A DNA stretch of 47,753 nt from Prevotella sp. (GCA_017645905.1 JAGCNO010000103.1:1-47753); one strand, 5' to 3'; numbered from the stretch's first letter, positions 8,336-17,726 are shown. Numbers and translations are program-made. Notes: generated by a model from the letters alone, not told the origin.

Positions 8336-9988
8336 TCAGAAGTGGCAACCTACGGCCAGAGTGCCCGTAGTGTAGTCGCATCCCTGACTGTAAATGCTAC
8401 CCTCGTTTGCCTTGCGATGGCTGAGGCTGAGGCGGACAAAAGTGCGCAGTTTTGGGCCTGGCATGATGAAGGAATAGGCTGCCGAGCCGCCTATGTGATA
8501 CTGGGCGGCGGTGAGCCAGGTGTACTCGCGCCACAGGTAGGCTTCCATAGTGGGTGGCAGCTCCTGTTTGTCGCTTGGAGCCAGATAGGTAAAGTCCTCA
8601 AAGGGCTGGCCACTGCCTTTGAGGAAGGAGAAGTCAAGGCCGAGCGTCCAGTAGGCAGAGCTCTTTCTGGCCGCAACGATGTTGCGGCAAAGGGAGACGA
8701 AGGGCTCATGGCTGGAAATATCTTGGCGACGGGCGAAGGGATAGACGTAAGCGGTCTGCTCCCGGTTGTGCCAGTTGAGGCCGGCGCGGAAGAGCCAGAG
8801 AGGAAGCCCCAAGCCCTCACCAACCTCCCCTTGAAGGGGAGGCTTTAGGTTACCGAGCTCTACGCTGAGGGCGATGGTTCCGTCGGTCCAGAGCTTGTTG
8901 GCGGTCTTGACGGGGGTGTAGTATTCGTAGTAGGTTGCCCCTTGCTCGTTCTGCAGCTCACGGTAATTGGCGGCATCGTTGCGAAGGTTCTCGGCGGAAA
9001 GCGAGAAGTCGAGGGCCAACCTCGACCCGTGAGGGCTGTGAAGGGAGAACTGTGCGTCGTAGTGGTAGACGTCGCTCTCGTGGTCGGTGTAGGTGATGGT
9101 ATAGGGCGAGCGGCGGCCGTAGTAGCCACGACGATGGGCGTAGGTGAAGGCGTTGTAGAAATTGAAGATTGAAGATTGAAGATTGACCTGTGCTCCCACA
9201 CCGTTGTAGTCGCTGACGAGGGGCATCTCGCGGCTCTTGTCGGTGTAGCCGTTCATCCCGAACTGCTCCAGGTGACCCATGAAGTTGGCGTAGGAGACGA
9301 GCGAATTGTAAACCTTGTCGTTCTTACCGTATGTGCTAAACTGCACACTCTCGGTGGTACGGTGGTAGAGGTAGTTTGCACCGATGGAAAGGGTAGGGGC
9401 TTCTTCGTTGCCAGTCCGTAGCCTTATCGGCAGGTAGAAACCTGCGGTGAGATCCAGGTCCATCAGCTTGTTTTTGTGGCGCAGGTCCTTGTACTTGGCC
9501 AGGTTAGCGGCGGTGTAGTCCAGGCGGGCACCGAGGGAGAAACCCTTGTAAAGGTCATAGCCCAAGGCGCCCGTAAGGCGGTAAGTGTCTTGATGCTTGG
9601 TGCCGGTGTTGGTGAGGGAGTCTTCCACGATGTCGAAGGGGAGGTGGCGAGAGATGAAGGCCGAGCCAGCCATGTCGTGACCGGAGAAGTTTGTGTAACT
9701 CATTGCGCCATAGAGCACGGCACGATGGTTCAGCCGGAAGAACGACTCTACAGAGGCATCGACGCTGAGGACATCGGGAGAGCCGCTGAAATCGACAAAG
9801 CCACCCTTGCCCTTGGTCAGCGACAGCTCTGCCATGCCAATATTATCGAAGGCATAACGGGTGAGGCCGGCAGCGTTAGGACTGCTTAGCCACGGGTCGC
9901 TGACGGCAGGGAGAATCTTATCCTTAGTATGGGCGGAGAGGCCCACACAAAGGAGAAAAACTGTGCCAAGTGTCTTTAGTCTTTTCAT
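8336..9988 (-). CDS. DUF6850-type outer-membrane beta-barrel protein
   Basis: A signal peptide (MKRLKTLGTVFLLCVGLSAHT) precedes about 530 residues of alternating hydrophobic/aromatic strands ending in CHF. This fits a large outer-membrane beta-barrel. The motif order (SDPWLSSPNAAGL near the start, FRLNHRAVLYGAMSYTNF, then YTAANLAKYKDLRHKN) fits my recollection of the DUF6850 family, which is found with TonB receptors and DUF4876 proteins in Bacteroidales; the substrate is unknown to me. It is the last gene of the operon that begins at 15524. Two foreign-looking repeats sit inside the frame: heptads TTGAAGA at about 9161-9186 and the GGGGAGG element at 8819-8847 (KPPLQGEVGEG). Confidence 0.6.
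   Translation of the reverse strand: MKRLKTLGTVFLLCVGLSAHTKDKILPAVSDPWLSSPNAAGLTRYAFDNIGMAELSLTKGKGGFVDFSGSPDVLSVDASVESFFRLNHRAVLYGAMSYTNFSGHDMAGSAFISRHLPFDIVEDSLTNTGTKHQDTYRLTGALGYDLYKGFSLGARLDYTAANLAKYKDLRHKNKLMDLDLTAGFYLPIRLRTGNEEAPTLSIGANYLYHRTTESVQFSTYGKNDKVYNSLVSYANFMGHLEQFGMNGYTDKSREMPLVSDYNGVGAQVNLQSSIFNFYNAFTYAHRRGYYGRRSPYTITYTDHESDVYHYDAQFSLHSPHGSRLALDFSLSAENLRNDAANYRELQNEQGATYYEYYTPVKTANKLWTDGTIALSVELGNLKPPLQGEVGEGLGLPLWLFRAGLNWHNREQTAYVYPFARRQDISSHEPFVSLCRNIVAARKSSAYWTLGLDFSFLKGSGQPFEDFTYLAPSDKQELPPTMEAYLWREYTWLTAAQYHIGGSAAYSFIMPGPKLRTFVRLSLSHRKANEGSIYSQGCDYTTGTLAVGCHF
8819..8847. repeat. Palindromic GGGGAGG element inside the DUF6850 gene
   Basis: CCAACCTCCCCTTGAAGGGG, followed by AGGCTTT, contains the inverted repeat CTCCCCTTGAAGGGGAG and adds KPPLQGEVGEG to a predicted barrel loop. 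It is a close copy of the element in tilS, in the same orientation. Confidence 0.7.
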
Positions 9989-10028
9989 TGAAATATTACC
10001 CCCTGAGAGATTGAACTATTCTTTCCTG

Positions 10029-10116
10029 GAGAAAAAGCCGTTCTTTCTATGAGAAAAAGCCGTTCTTTCCTGGAGAAAAAGCCGTTTTTTCTATGAGAAA
10101 AGATAGTCTTTTCTCC
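10029..10116. repeat. Four 22-bp tandem units after the DUF4876-type gene
   Basis: Units start at 10029, 10051, 10073 and 10095, exactly 22 bp apart, with core GAAAAAGCCGTTCTTTC. The fourth unit is a near-perfect palindrome, GAGAAAAGATAGTC then TTTTCTC. The tract fills most of the gap between the stop of the upstream operon gene (10133) and the start of the DUF6850 gene (9988). Confidence 0.85.
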
Positions 10117-10132
10117 GGGGCGTGCAGATGGT

Positions 10133-11383
10133 TTATCTTTCCGCTCCTGCCATGATGCTTATCACAGACGATATATCAGCCACATCGACCGAGCCATCGC
10201 CGTTCACGTCAGCCGATTCATATTGGGCAGTACCCGCCATGACTGAGATGATGGCCGATATGTCAGCCACATCGACGGAGCTGTCGCCGTTCACGTCGCC
10301 ATTTATTGGTTCCGGTTGCGGATTATCTATCAACGGCATATAGTCGCGCAGGGAGCAGCGTTGACGTTCGTGGAAATCGTTGCTGGAGTCGTTATAGTCA
10401 CGATAGACAATGTGAGCTCCTCTCACGAGACTCTCTTCAGCATCTATGCCGCTGGGGTCGGTGCTGCCGTCCACGCCTAAGGCATAGTCGTATGCCAGTC
10501 TGCCGTTGTTCTCAGGCAGGGCCTCGGTCATTTCCTTGTCCACGTTGCGGTAGAGCGAGTGGCACAACTTGTTCGTATGTAAGACGTAGCTGGCGTCAAT
10601 GTCGGCCGTGAGGCGTTTCATGCAACTCTCCTTCTTGGCAGCGTTGAACACTTCCACTCCGTCGATAATCCACTCCACAGGTACCTTCACACACGCATAG
10701 ATAGTGGTCTGTGCCATACCGGGGGCATACCATAGATTGTCGGCATTGGTGGCGAAGTCCACAGGCGACATGTCCTGTGTCTGGAAGATGAACAGAGCGG
10801 GTGATGTAGTGCTCAGGGGCCACGAGTTCGCCATACCGAACTTCACGGTTTTCAGGAAGTGGCTGGTTGGAATCACGTCAGACGGGGTGGGGTAGTACAT
10901 CGTGTTGTTGTAGCCGCTCTCTGGGTCGTACATGCAGTAGTAGGTAGGGAAGGCGTAGTTCACCGACTGTGAGTAGGTCTTGGTGTTGTTGATAGCCCCG
11001 TGAACATTTACTACCACCTGGCAGAAAGGCTCGATTTCAAGCGTGGAGGGGAAATACCAGATGGCGTTCTGTGCCGGGATGAATCCTTCGTCTTCATACA
11101 CCAGCTGCCCTTCTTTGTCGTAGATGCTGGTGATGTTATTTGCCTCGGCATTGTAGGGCGTTGCCATACCTATACACAGGTTCGTGGCTACGATGCGCTC
11201 CGGGCAGTTGTTGTAAAGGATAATACTCTTGTCCATGTGGAACACATCACTGCCCTCGTCCTTCGGACAGCCGCCGCAGTAAATCTCCTTGATGATGATC
11301 TGGTCTACGTTCTGGTCGGCCTGTGCCCCAGCGGGGAGGGACAACAATAAACAATAAATGATAAACAATAAATTCCGTTTCAT
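10133..11383 (-). CDS. DUF4876-like surface protein (C-terminal part) with dockerin
   Basis: The 416-aa protein has its own signal peptide (MKRNLLFIIYCLLLSLPAGAQA). IIIKEIYCGGCPKDEGSDVFHMDKSIILYNN, read at its two ends, matches what I recall of the main part of DUF4876 proteins, where a lamin-tail-like fold is expected. It ends with two dockerin-type calcium loops (DVNGDSSVDVADI and DVNGDGSVDVADI). The N-terminal domain normally expected on a DUF4876 lipoprotein is missing here and appears to be the separate gene just upstream (11395-11778), 11 nt away. The likely role is an accessory surface protein of the neighbouring TonB receptor. The substrate is unknown. Confidence 0.55.
   Translation of the reverse strand: MKRNLLFIIYCLLLSLPAGAQADQNVDQIIIKEIYCGGCPKDEGSDVFHMDKSIILYNNCPERIVATNLCIGMATPYNAEANNITSIYDKEGQLVYEDEGFIPAQNAIWYFPSTLEIEPFCQVVVNVHGAINNTKTYSQSVNYAFPTYYCMYDPESGYNNTMYYPTPSDVIPTSHFLKTVKFGMANSWPLSTTSPALFIFQTQDMSPVDFATNADNLWYAPGMAQTTIYACVKVPVEWIIDGVEVFNAAKKESCMKRLTADIDASYVLHTNKLCHSLYRNVDKEMTEALPENNGRLAYDYALGVDGSTDPSGIDAEESLVRGAHIVYRDYNDSSNDFHERQRCSLRDYMPLIDNPQPEPINGDVNGDSSVDVADISAIISVMAGTAQYESADVNGDGSVDVADISSVISIMAGAER
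11340..11374. repeat. Heptad tract within a signal-peptide coding region
   Basis: Consecutive 7-bp units of the ACAATAA type encode part of the LLFIIYCLLLSL signal peptide of the DUF4876-like gene. The period matches the other heptad tracts and the sequence does not. Because AT-rich codons are expected in a signal peptide, this is a weaker case. Confidence 0.5.
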
Positions 11384-11394
11384 ATTTTCTTTTA

Positions 11395-11778
11395 TTAATG
11401 TATTACTCTTTTGCGAGATGACTTCAGGGTAATGTCAGCGTGATTCGTGCTGTCGGGGTCAACGATGATCATGCTCTTTACGCCGTTGAAGTTATAGCGC
11501 CACCAGGTTGCAGTTGCGGTGTCGAGGAACTGTGCTGTGGAGCTGGCCTCGTAAATGCCGGGTGTGACGGTGAAGCGGGTGGTGCCTCGGGCGTCGGTAG
11601 AGTCTACGAAGACGGCGTTGTGGCCAAGAGCTTTCAGCTCCACCCGTGCCCCAGCATAAGGCTCGATAGTGTTCTCTGGATAGACCAGCTGCACGGTGAG
11701 CGTGCAGAGGTCGAGGTCCTCGGAGTAGGAGCAAGCGACAAGGCAAATCAGGAGTATGAGAATGATAGCGTTTTTCAT
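11395..11778 (-). CDS. Small lipoprotein, probable N-terminal domain of a split DUF4876 protein
   Basis: The 127-aa protein starts MKNAIILILLICLVACSYSE, a lipoprotein signal with lipobox Cys at residue 16. The rest (LTVQLVYPENTIEPYAGARVELKALG...DARGTTRFTVTPGIYEASS) looks like a prealbumin/carboxypeptidase-regulatory-like beta sandwich, as expected at the N-terminus of DUF4876 lipoproteins. Its ATG overlaps the TonB-receptor TGA (ATGA, 11775-11778), so translation is coupled to the receptor. It probably sits in the outer membrane beside the receptor and could pair with the 10133-11383 product to rebuild one functional protein. Confidence 0.55.
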   Translation of the reverse strand: MKNAIILILLICLVACSYSEDLDLCTLTVQLVYPENTIEPYAGARVELKALGHNAVFVDSTDARGTTRFTVTPGIYEASSTAQFLDTATATWWRYNFNGVKSMIIVDPDSTNHADITLKSSRKRVIH

Positions 11779-14700
11779 ATCTTCAGTCTGAGCGATAGTC
11801 CGTAATAGTAGCTGGGTATATAGGAACTGCCGAAGAGTGAGGTGTAGAGGTCGGTCTGCGAGGAGTGCACCTGCTTCATGTTGTTGAAGAAGTTGTTGGC
11901 GTAGAACGAGATGCTGATGTGGTCGCCTATCTCCTTTGTCACGCTCAAGTTGGCAGAGTAGTAGGCGGAAAGGCGGTTGGGGTTCATGGTGTAGGCAAAG
12001 TTCGAACGGACGATGAGCTGGGTGAGGTCGTTGTAGAGTTTCTGGTCGTTGTCCTTAGCGGCGAGGAAGGCGTCGACAAAGGGAATCAGTTCCGACGGGT
12101 TCTCCCACGTGGAGTAGTATTCAGGGTAAACCACCACGAACTTGTTCTCCGTCGTTCCGTCGTAGGGGTCGCCAGTGTAGCCTTCCTTTCCATCGAGCAT
12201 GAAGCCTCGTGAGGAGCCGTCAGCCTGCTGACTAAGCGAACGGCGGAAACTGTAGAGCGATGACTCTATGCGCAGGGCTACGATGAGGCGTATGCGAGGG
12301 ATATGGGTGGTGACGGTAGCGTTGAGGTTCAACTGCTTCGACAGTGCCCCGTTGCTCACCGAGGCATTGGCACTGCTGCCGGCGGTGGTTACGCTTGTGC
12401 CGCGATAATAGCCTATGTACTGGAAGGGCTGGCCGCTGCTGGTCACGTTGCTGATGCCTAAGGGAACGTCGGCAAAGAACGTGTCGTCAGTGCTCTTGTA
12501 ATAATAGTAGTTGCCGTCTAAGCGCAGCTGTGTGCGCAGGGCTTTTATCTTGGCGAAATCGACAATCCACTCCAGACCGTAGCGTGAGAGCGGTGTAGCA
12601 TTGATGTAATGCTGGTTGATGACGTAGGTGTGCTTGTCGGTGTAGGGCAATTCTTTTGAGAGTTCAGGGTTGAGGGTTGAGTGAACGGTGACCGTTCCCG
12701 TCTCGTGGTCGATGGTAAAGTTACGGTCGGCCACGGGTATTCCGCTTTGCTGTGCTGCGGTCTGGTTGGTGTAGCGGTAGGAGAAGGGTGTGTAGGTCTT
12801 GGTGGCCATGTACGAGCCGTGGGTCTTGTGGTGGAAGGCCGAGAGGCTTACGCGCGTACCTTTTATTATAAACTCCACGCCAAGGTCTGTCTGGTTGGTG
12901 TGCTGCCAGCCAAGCGAGGGGTTGTATTGTGCTTGAGAAGGATATGTGTGGTAGGCATAGTAGGAGACATTGTCGGTAGTCGACGTGGAGGCAAATGCCA
13001 ACAGGTCGCTATAGGCCGGCGAGGGATAGAGCACCTGAAACGATGGCAACTTGACACTTTTGCCCCATCCGGCATGTAGTTCGAGGTCTGATATTAAACG
13101 TTTGCGCTGTCCGCGCCAGAATATTAATCGTCCGTTGAAGCGTGGAGAAAGGCTACTCACCGTGCCATAGACCGAGCCGCTAATCATGGTGATGTCGTCG
13201 CGTAGTCCTGCGGTAAGCTCAATGGTAGAAGCAGCTCTCCGTGACTGTCTGCCCTGCAACGGTATGATGACCTTGTCCTCGGCATAAAGGGCGAGGTTGT
13301 GCATGGTGGGCAATTCGTCGTGTCGGTATTCACGCCAGGTGGGAGCGACGGCGATGTCCTCGTAGTAAGTGCCACGTCCGTTGTTGCGGCTGGCGTTGTA
13401 CTGGGTGCCAACCGAGATACGGTTGGCCACTGAACCGAAGCGGCGGTTGCACTCCCCCTTCAGCTTCGTGCTCCAAGACATCGGCTTAGAATCGTTGTAG
13501 CCAAGGACGTACCAGTAGCCCGTAGGGCCGAGAACGATATTAGGGGTGTGGGGTGAGAGATTAGAGGTGAGCGTTTGCGCCATGTTATACCCCTGCTCTG
13601 TGGCGTGGATATAAGGCTGTGTCGAGGCACTGCTGGTGTGGGCGTAAGTCTCTTGTTTTCTGTCTTGATAGGAGAATGAAGCAGATAGCTGTAAGTTGGT
13701 GAGCCACGGCCGGTTAAGCAGCCACTGCAGGTCGAGCGTTGAGCGCAGTGCATTGTCTCGTGACTTGGTGTAGTCATCCAGTTCCTCGTCAGGGTCGGCC
13801 TCGCTGTTGTAGCCGCCGATGTTGCCCTTGAGACCGAAGTTAAGGGTCAGCGGCATTGTCTGCTTGAAGAATACGTTCATGTAGTGCAGGGAGAGGCTGT
13901 TGCGCTGGTAGGCCGTGTGGGGCGAGGCAGCATCGGAGAACGAGCGGGCATGTTCCAAAGAGACGTTGAGCACCCCTGCATGATTTGCCATGTCGAATCC
14001 TTTGTTCAGGGCTATCTGTCGTGTGTGCTGGTTAATGCTCCCTTCTACGATAAACGGTGACTTGCCTCGCCGCGTATTTATTTTTACTATTCCGTTACTC
14101 AGGTCACCGTATTCCACTGAAGGTATGCCAGTTACTATCTCTACGCTCTCTACGTTGCTGGCGCTGATGGTACGTGTCGAGGCTCCGGTGGTCTCGCCGC
14201 TGGCGGCGTTGTTGTCTAACCGTAGCCCGTCAATCTCTATGGCCGTTCCGAAAGAGGCGTTACCCTTCTCTTGCGAACCGCTACGCAATGCCATGCGCGT
14301 GTCGTTCATCAGCGAGGGGTTGACGGTCTTGCCACCTGGCAGCAGTGTACTGATGTCAGCGATGTTGATGATTTGCTGCTGGTCGAGGGTGGTACGGTCG
14401 ATGGTATAGCTGGTCGTTGCCTCGTCCTGCTTGCGTCGGGCCGTGACGGTCACCTCGTCGAGCTTCAGGTTGTTGGCATTGAGTCGGAACACCAGGTTGT
14501 CGATGTCGCGTTCCACGTTCATCGGCCATGAGCGTTTCTGATAGCCCAGACATTGTAGGGTGAGCGTGTTCTTTCCCCTTGGCACATTCTTGATGGTGAA
14601 CTCTCCCTTCTCGCCTGTAATAGCCCATAGTCCGCTCTCCGACAACAGCACAGAGGCAAACTCTATGGGTTGCTGCGTGTCGGCATCAATTACCGTGCCA

Positions 14701-14870
14701 CGTAGCTGAAAAAGCGCACTGGCCCTCCCCGGCTTATCGTCGGCAGGAAGGGCCAGGGCAGTGCTAAGTAGCCAAAGCAGTAATATGTATTTCCTGATAT
14801 TCAATTCAAAGATTTCTATAACCAGCGGAAACCCCTTTAAATACAGGGGTTCCCGGAGGCTATTCTTCAT
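11775..14870 (-). CDS. SusC-type TonB-dependent outer-membrane receptor
   Basis: The start is placed at the ATG giving MKNSLREPLY. The frame is open further upstream only because it reads through the 22-bp repeats, which translate as RKNGF/IERTAYS repeats. A hydrophobic export segment (KYILLLWLLSTALALPA) precedes a CarboxypepD_reg-like domain (LRGTVIDADTQQPIEFASVLL...GYQKRSW), a plug (about 165-285, with NVESVEIVTGIPSVEYGDLSNGIV), and a 22-strand-type barrel of about 730 residues ending YYGLSLRLKI. It would import a ligand using TonB-ExbBD energy. No SusD partner is adjacent, so this is not a standard glycan SusCD pair. Heptads at about 12655-12682 and 13536-13567 encode low-complexity loop residues. 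Confidence 0.88.
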   Translation of the reverse strand: MKNSLREPLYLKGFPLVIEIFELNIRKYILLLWLLSTALALPADDKPGRASALFQLRGTVIDADTQQPIEFASVLLSESGLWAITGEKGEFTIKNVPRGKNTLTLQCLGYQKRSWPMNVERDIDNLVFRLNANNLKLDEVTVTARRKQDEATTSYTIDRTTLDQQQIINIADISTLLPGGKTVNPSLMNDTRMALRSGSQEKGNASFGTAIEIDGLRLDNNAASGETTGASTRTISASNVESVEIVTGIPSVEYGDLSNGIVKINTRRGKSPFIVEGSINQHTRQIALNKGFDMANHAGVLNVSLEHARSFSDAASPHTAYQRNSLSLHYMNVFFKQTMPLTLNFGLKGNIGGYNSEADPDEELDDYTKSRDNALRSTLDLQWLLNRPWLTNLQLSASFSYQDRKQETYAHTSSASTQPYIHATEQGYNMAQTLTSNLSPHTPNIVLGPTGYWYVLGYNDSKPMSWSTKLKGECNRRFGSVANRISVGTQYNASRNNGRGTYYEDIAVAPTWREYRHDELPTMHNLALYAEDKVIIPLQGRQSRRAASTIELTAGLRDDITMISGSVYGTVSSLSPRFNGRLIFWRGQRKRLISDLELHAGWGKSVKLPSFQVLYPSPAYSDLLAFASTSTTDNVSYYAYHTYPSQAQYNPSLGWQHTNQTDLGVEFIIKGTRVSLSAFHHKTHGSYMATKTYTPFSYRYTNQTAAQQSGIPVADRNFTIDHETGTVTVHSTLNPELSKELPYTDKHTYVINQHYINATPLSRYGLEWIVDFAKIKALRTQLRLDGNYYYYKSTDDTFFADVPLGISNVTSSGQPFQYIGYYRGTSVTTAGSSANASVSNGALSKQLNLNATVTTHIPRIRLIVALRIESSLYSFRRSLSQQADGSSRGFMLDGKEGYTGDPYDGTTENKFVVVYPEYYSTWENPSELIPFVDAFLAAKDNDQKLYNDLTQLIVRSNFAYTMNPNRLSAYYSANLSVTKEIGDHISISFYANNFFNNMKQVHSSQTDLYTSLFGSSYIPSYYYGLSLRLKI

Positions 14871-14895
14871 TACCTTATAATCGGCCTTGGACTTT

Positions 14896-15014
14896 GAACC
14901 GTTCTTTCTCCTGGAATAAGCCGTTCTTTCGATTCGAATAAGCCGTTCTTTCTCCTGGAAAAAGCCGTTCTTTCGATTCGAATAAGCCGTTCTTTCTATG
15001 AGCAAAAACGGCTC
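14896..15014. repeat. 22-bp tandem repeat tract between OMP and TonB-receptor genes
   Basis: Full units start at 14913, 14935, 14957 and 14979, exactly 22 bp apart, with a partial unit on each side (14896-14912 and 15001-15014). The core is AAGCCGTTCTTTC. Units alternate GATT and CCT-type ends, so the higher-order period is 44 bp. The tract lies directly 3' of the small outer-membrane protein's stop codon. Confidence 0.85.
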
Positions 15015-15023
15015 AAAGTCATT

Positions 15024-15524
15024 TTACAGTCTGTAGCTGGCACCGATGGCGAATACCGGGCGGTCGATGTCCTTCAGGTACTGGTACTTGAAGTCGAAGT
15101 TCACCTTGATTTCGTCGTTCAGCTCATATTCCCAGCCGGCACCGATGTTCACGCCGATACGGGTGTGGAAGCCCGTGAGGCCGTCGGTCTTATAGGTCAT
15201 GACCGAGGGACCAATGATGGGATAGACGTTCATCTTGTCGGCAACGTGGATGAGGTACTGGGCATTGACGTTGACGTCCCACATCGAGGCACCGTAGTCG
15301 CCATACTCATCAGACACCGACCTCTTGAAGAAATAGTTGGCAGCAGCCTCCAGGCGAAGGTTCTGCTTCACCTCATACTGCAGCTTGCCGCCCACACCGA
15401 AGTTCTTGAACTTGTTGTTGATGCCATAGCTCAGATTGACACCAGCCCACTTGTCGCCCTCTTCGGCAAAAGTAGTGGTAGTTCCAACAAGCATCATCAA
15501 TAAAATAACTAAATACTTTTTCAT
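15024..15524 (-). CDS. Small outer-membrane beta-barrel protein (OmpX/OmpW size)
   Basis: MKKYLVILLMMLVGTTTTFA is a signal peptide; the start is the internal ATG, two codons after another possible one. The remaining 145 residues show eight-strand-like alternation (WAGVNLSYGIN, FGVGGKLQYEV, LRLEAAANYFF, DVNVNAQYLI, VYPIIGPSVMTY, TRIGVNIGAGWEYEL, IKVNFDFKYQYL, PVFAIGASYRL). This suggests a small porin-like outer-membrane barrel. It has a good promoter at 15570-15600 and is followed only by repeats before the TonB-receptor gene, so it probably leads the operon. The function is unknown. Confidence 0.7.
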   Translation of the reverse strand: MKKYLVILLMMLVGTTTTFAEEGDKWAGVNLSYGINNKFKNFGVGGKLQYEVKQNLRLEAAANYFFKRSVSDEYGDYGASMWDVNVNAQYLIHVADKMNVYPIIGPSVMTYKTDGLTGFHTRIGVNIGAGWEYELNDEIKVNFDFKYQYLKDIDRPVFAIGASYRL

Positions 15525-15569
15525 AATCATTTTTGTTTATATTTGGTAAATAATGTTGAAAATCATTGG

Positions 15570-15600
15570 CAAAAGTACGAATAATTATTTTAATGACAAA
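15570..15600 (-). promoter_or_regulatory. Bacteroidota promoter for the outer-membrane operon
   Basis: On the minus strand TACTTTTG at 15577-15570 and TTTG at 15600-15597 are separated by 19 bp. No comparable promoter was seen in front of the TonB receptor, so this one may drive all five genes down to 8336. Confidence 0.75.
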
Positions 15601-15661
15601 GAAAAAGCAACTTTTAACAGCAAAAAGTCGTGTAAAACATGTTAATTTCATAATTATTTGT

Positions 15662-15669
15662 TACCTTTG
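15662..15669 (+). promoter_or_regulatory. -7 box for the DUF3857 gene
   Basis: TACCTTTG followed by CAACG fits the Bacteroidota -7 consensus, 29 nt before the ATG. The -33 box is poor (TGTT near 15639). Confidence 0.6.
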
Positions 15670-15698
15670 CAACGTATTTCACATAATACGCAAGAGAA

Positions 15699-17726
15699 AT
15701 GATGAAAATGAAAGCTTTTATTTTGGTTACCCTCTTGGCTGGTATATGGCTTGTTGCCTCAGCGCAAGAGAACGTGAACATGAAGTTTGGCAAGCCCACG
15801 AAGGAGGAGATGCAGATGACGGTCTACGAGGCAGAGCCTGATGCGGAGGCCGTTGTGTTGTGCCGACTGACGGATGTGGAATATACCGTCCAGACCATCA
15901 GCTATCTGGTGGACTATAAAGAGAAGGTGCGCCTAAAAGTGCTGAAACCCAGTGGCGCACGCTTCGCCAAGGTCGTCGTTCCCTATCAGAAGGGCATGAC
16001 GGTAGGCAATAACATCATGGGCTTGCGAACCTCGTTCATGGCCATTCCGATGGACGGGAAGAGTGGCAGCTCAGCTTTCCTGGAACAGGACGGCTCGATG
16101 TCTGAAGGGGTCTTTGGCACAGATGGTGACGAGAGCGTGGAGAACGTCAAGGCTACTGCCTTCAATCTGGAGAACGGTAAGGTGGTGAAGTCATCCTTGA
16201 AGAAAAGCGACATCGTGACAACGAAGGTTGATGACCAGAACTATCTGGTAGAGTTTACCGTTCCTGACGTAAAGGAGGGTACTGTGATAGAATACGAGTA
16301 CAAGATTCACAGTCAGATCTTTTGGCAACTTCGTGACTGGTATGCCCAGTGCGAGATTCCTGTCGTCTATGCCAAGCTGGACATGAACATACCCAACTAC
16401 CTGATATTCAACATCGAGGACCATGGTATCCAGCGCCTGACTTATACCTGTACGATGGGCAGCCTGCAGTATAAGGTAGAGAGCGACCCGCTGGCTAATC
16501 CGATGTATGTCAACACTAACCACTACGTCTATGAAGGACGAGATTTGAAAGGCTTGACGAAAGATGACTATGTGTGGAACATACAGGACTACTGCGCCGG
16601 CATCACTGCTGAACTGAAGGAGTACCGTTTGCGCGGCATGAATCAGATGGAGTATGCCACGAGTTGGGAGAAGATTGACGAGATGATTCTCGCCTCTGAC
16701 GATTTGGGCAACCACCTGAACGACCACAGTCCCTTAGCTGACGAGCTAAAGGAGACCACGAATATTTCCGACCTTCGTGAGCGTGTGGCTGCTGTGTATA
16801 AGCTGGTGATGAGCAAGGTGAAGTGGAATGGCAAGTACGCTATAAGTCCTGCATTGACGTCCGAGACGCTGAAGAAGGGAGAAGGCTCAAATGCCGACAT
16901 CAACCTCTTGCTTATCCAGTCGCTCCACGATGCTGGCCTGAACGCAGCCCCTGTGGTGCTCAGGACCCGAGACCTCGGTCAGCTGCCCTACAATTTCCCC
17001 TCCATTCTCAAGCTCTCCACTTTCATCGTGGGTGTCATCATGCCGTCGGGCGGTAACATCTATCTCGACGCTTCCAGCTCGAACGGCTGGCTGAACACCT
17101 TGCCCGAGACGATGCTTGTAGAGAAAGCCCGTCTGGTGCAGAAGGGGAAGAGCCAATGGGTGAACTTGCAGAAGGTGTCGAAATCGGAGACCAGTACCGT
17201 CATCGATGCCAAACTCTCTGCCGACGGCACGCTCAGCGGCACGCAGACCACTCTCCTTCGTGGACTGTCAGCGCTGCACTATCGACAGTTGACCGGCAAG
17301 ACTGATGAATTCAGTCAGGAGGTGAAAGAGGAAAAGGAATTTACTCGTCAGGGTGAGGTCAGTAACGGAACCATCACCATCCTTCCTTTCAACACACCAC
17401 CACTTGCCGATGACATCTTTACAGCAGAAACCCGTCTGATGCCTATTGAGTTTGCATCGCAGTTGTCTCAGAAGGTTGTCGTCAATATCACTTTGCCTGA
17501 TGGCTATACATTGGCAGAAACTCCTCAGCAGACCGTCGCCTCCACACCCGACAAAGGTGTCAGCGGACGTTGCATCACCACACAGACAGGCCAGAAGGTT
17601 CAGGTCGTCTATCAGTTCAACGTCAGTAAAATAATGTACCCTCAGCAGGACTATGATTCCCTGCGTGGCATCTTCGACATGTTCGGCAAGTGTAGCCGTC
17701 TCCAGTTAGTCATCAAGAAAAAATGA
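15699..17726 (+). CDS. DUF3857 / transglutaminase-like periplasmic protein
   Basis: The 675-aa protein has a signal peptide ([23 protein letters not shown]). The DUF3857 domain spans about 60-250, followed by a transglutaminase-core-like region at about 355-460 ([15 protein letters not shown]...[30 protein letters not shown]) and a C-terminal DUF2569/3858-like beta region. In active transglutaminase folds the helix after the Gly-rich turn carries the nucleophilic Cys (GxCxD); here it reads GSNAD, so catalysis is unlikely. Many Bacteroidota paralogues are of this kind and their role is unclear. The stop overlaps the start of the next gene (ATGA, 17723-17726). Confidence 0.8.
   Translation: MMKMKAFILVTLLAGIWLVASAQENVNMKFGKPTKEEMQMTVYEAEPDAEAVVLCRLTDVEYTVQTISYLVDYKEKVRLKVLKPSGARFAKVVVPYQKGMTVGNNIMGLRTSFMAIPMDGKSGSSAFLEQDGSMSEGVFGTDGDESVENVKATAFNLENGKVVKSSLKKSDIVTTKVDDQNYLVEFTVPDVKEGTVIEYEYKIHSQIFWQLRDWYAQCEIPVVYAKLDMNIPNYLIFNIEDHGIQRLTYTCTMGSLQYKVESDPLANPMYVNTNHYVYEGRDLKGLTKDDYVWNIQDYCAGITAELKEYRLRGMNQMEYATSWEKIDEMILASDDLGNHLNDHSPLADELKETTNISDLRERVAAVYKLVMSKVKWNGKYAISPALTSETLKKGEGSNADINLLLIQSLHDAGLNAAPVVLRTRDLGQLPYNFPSILKLSTFIVGVIMPSGGNIYLDASSSNGWLNTLPETMLVEKARLVQKGKSQWVNLQKVSKSETSTVIDAKLSADGTLSGTQTTLLRGLSALHYRQLTGKTDEFSQEVKEEKEFTRQGEVSNGTITILPFNTPPLADDIFTAETRLMPIEFASQLSQKVVVNITLPDGYTLAETPQQTVASTPDKGVSGRCITTQTGQKVQVVYQFNVSKIMYPQQDYDSLRGIFDMFGKCSRLQLVIKKK

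Noticed and set aside
10029-10116. CRISPR array
   Set aside because: The 22-bp units are contiguous without spacers, and no cas genes are present.
14871-15005. N-terminal extension of the TonB receptor (RKNGF and IERTAYS repeats)
   Set aside because: It is the translation of the 22-bp intergenic repeats; the export signal begins after the ATG at 14870.
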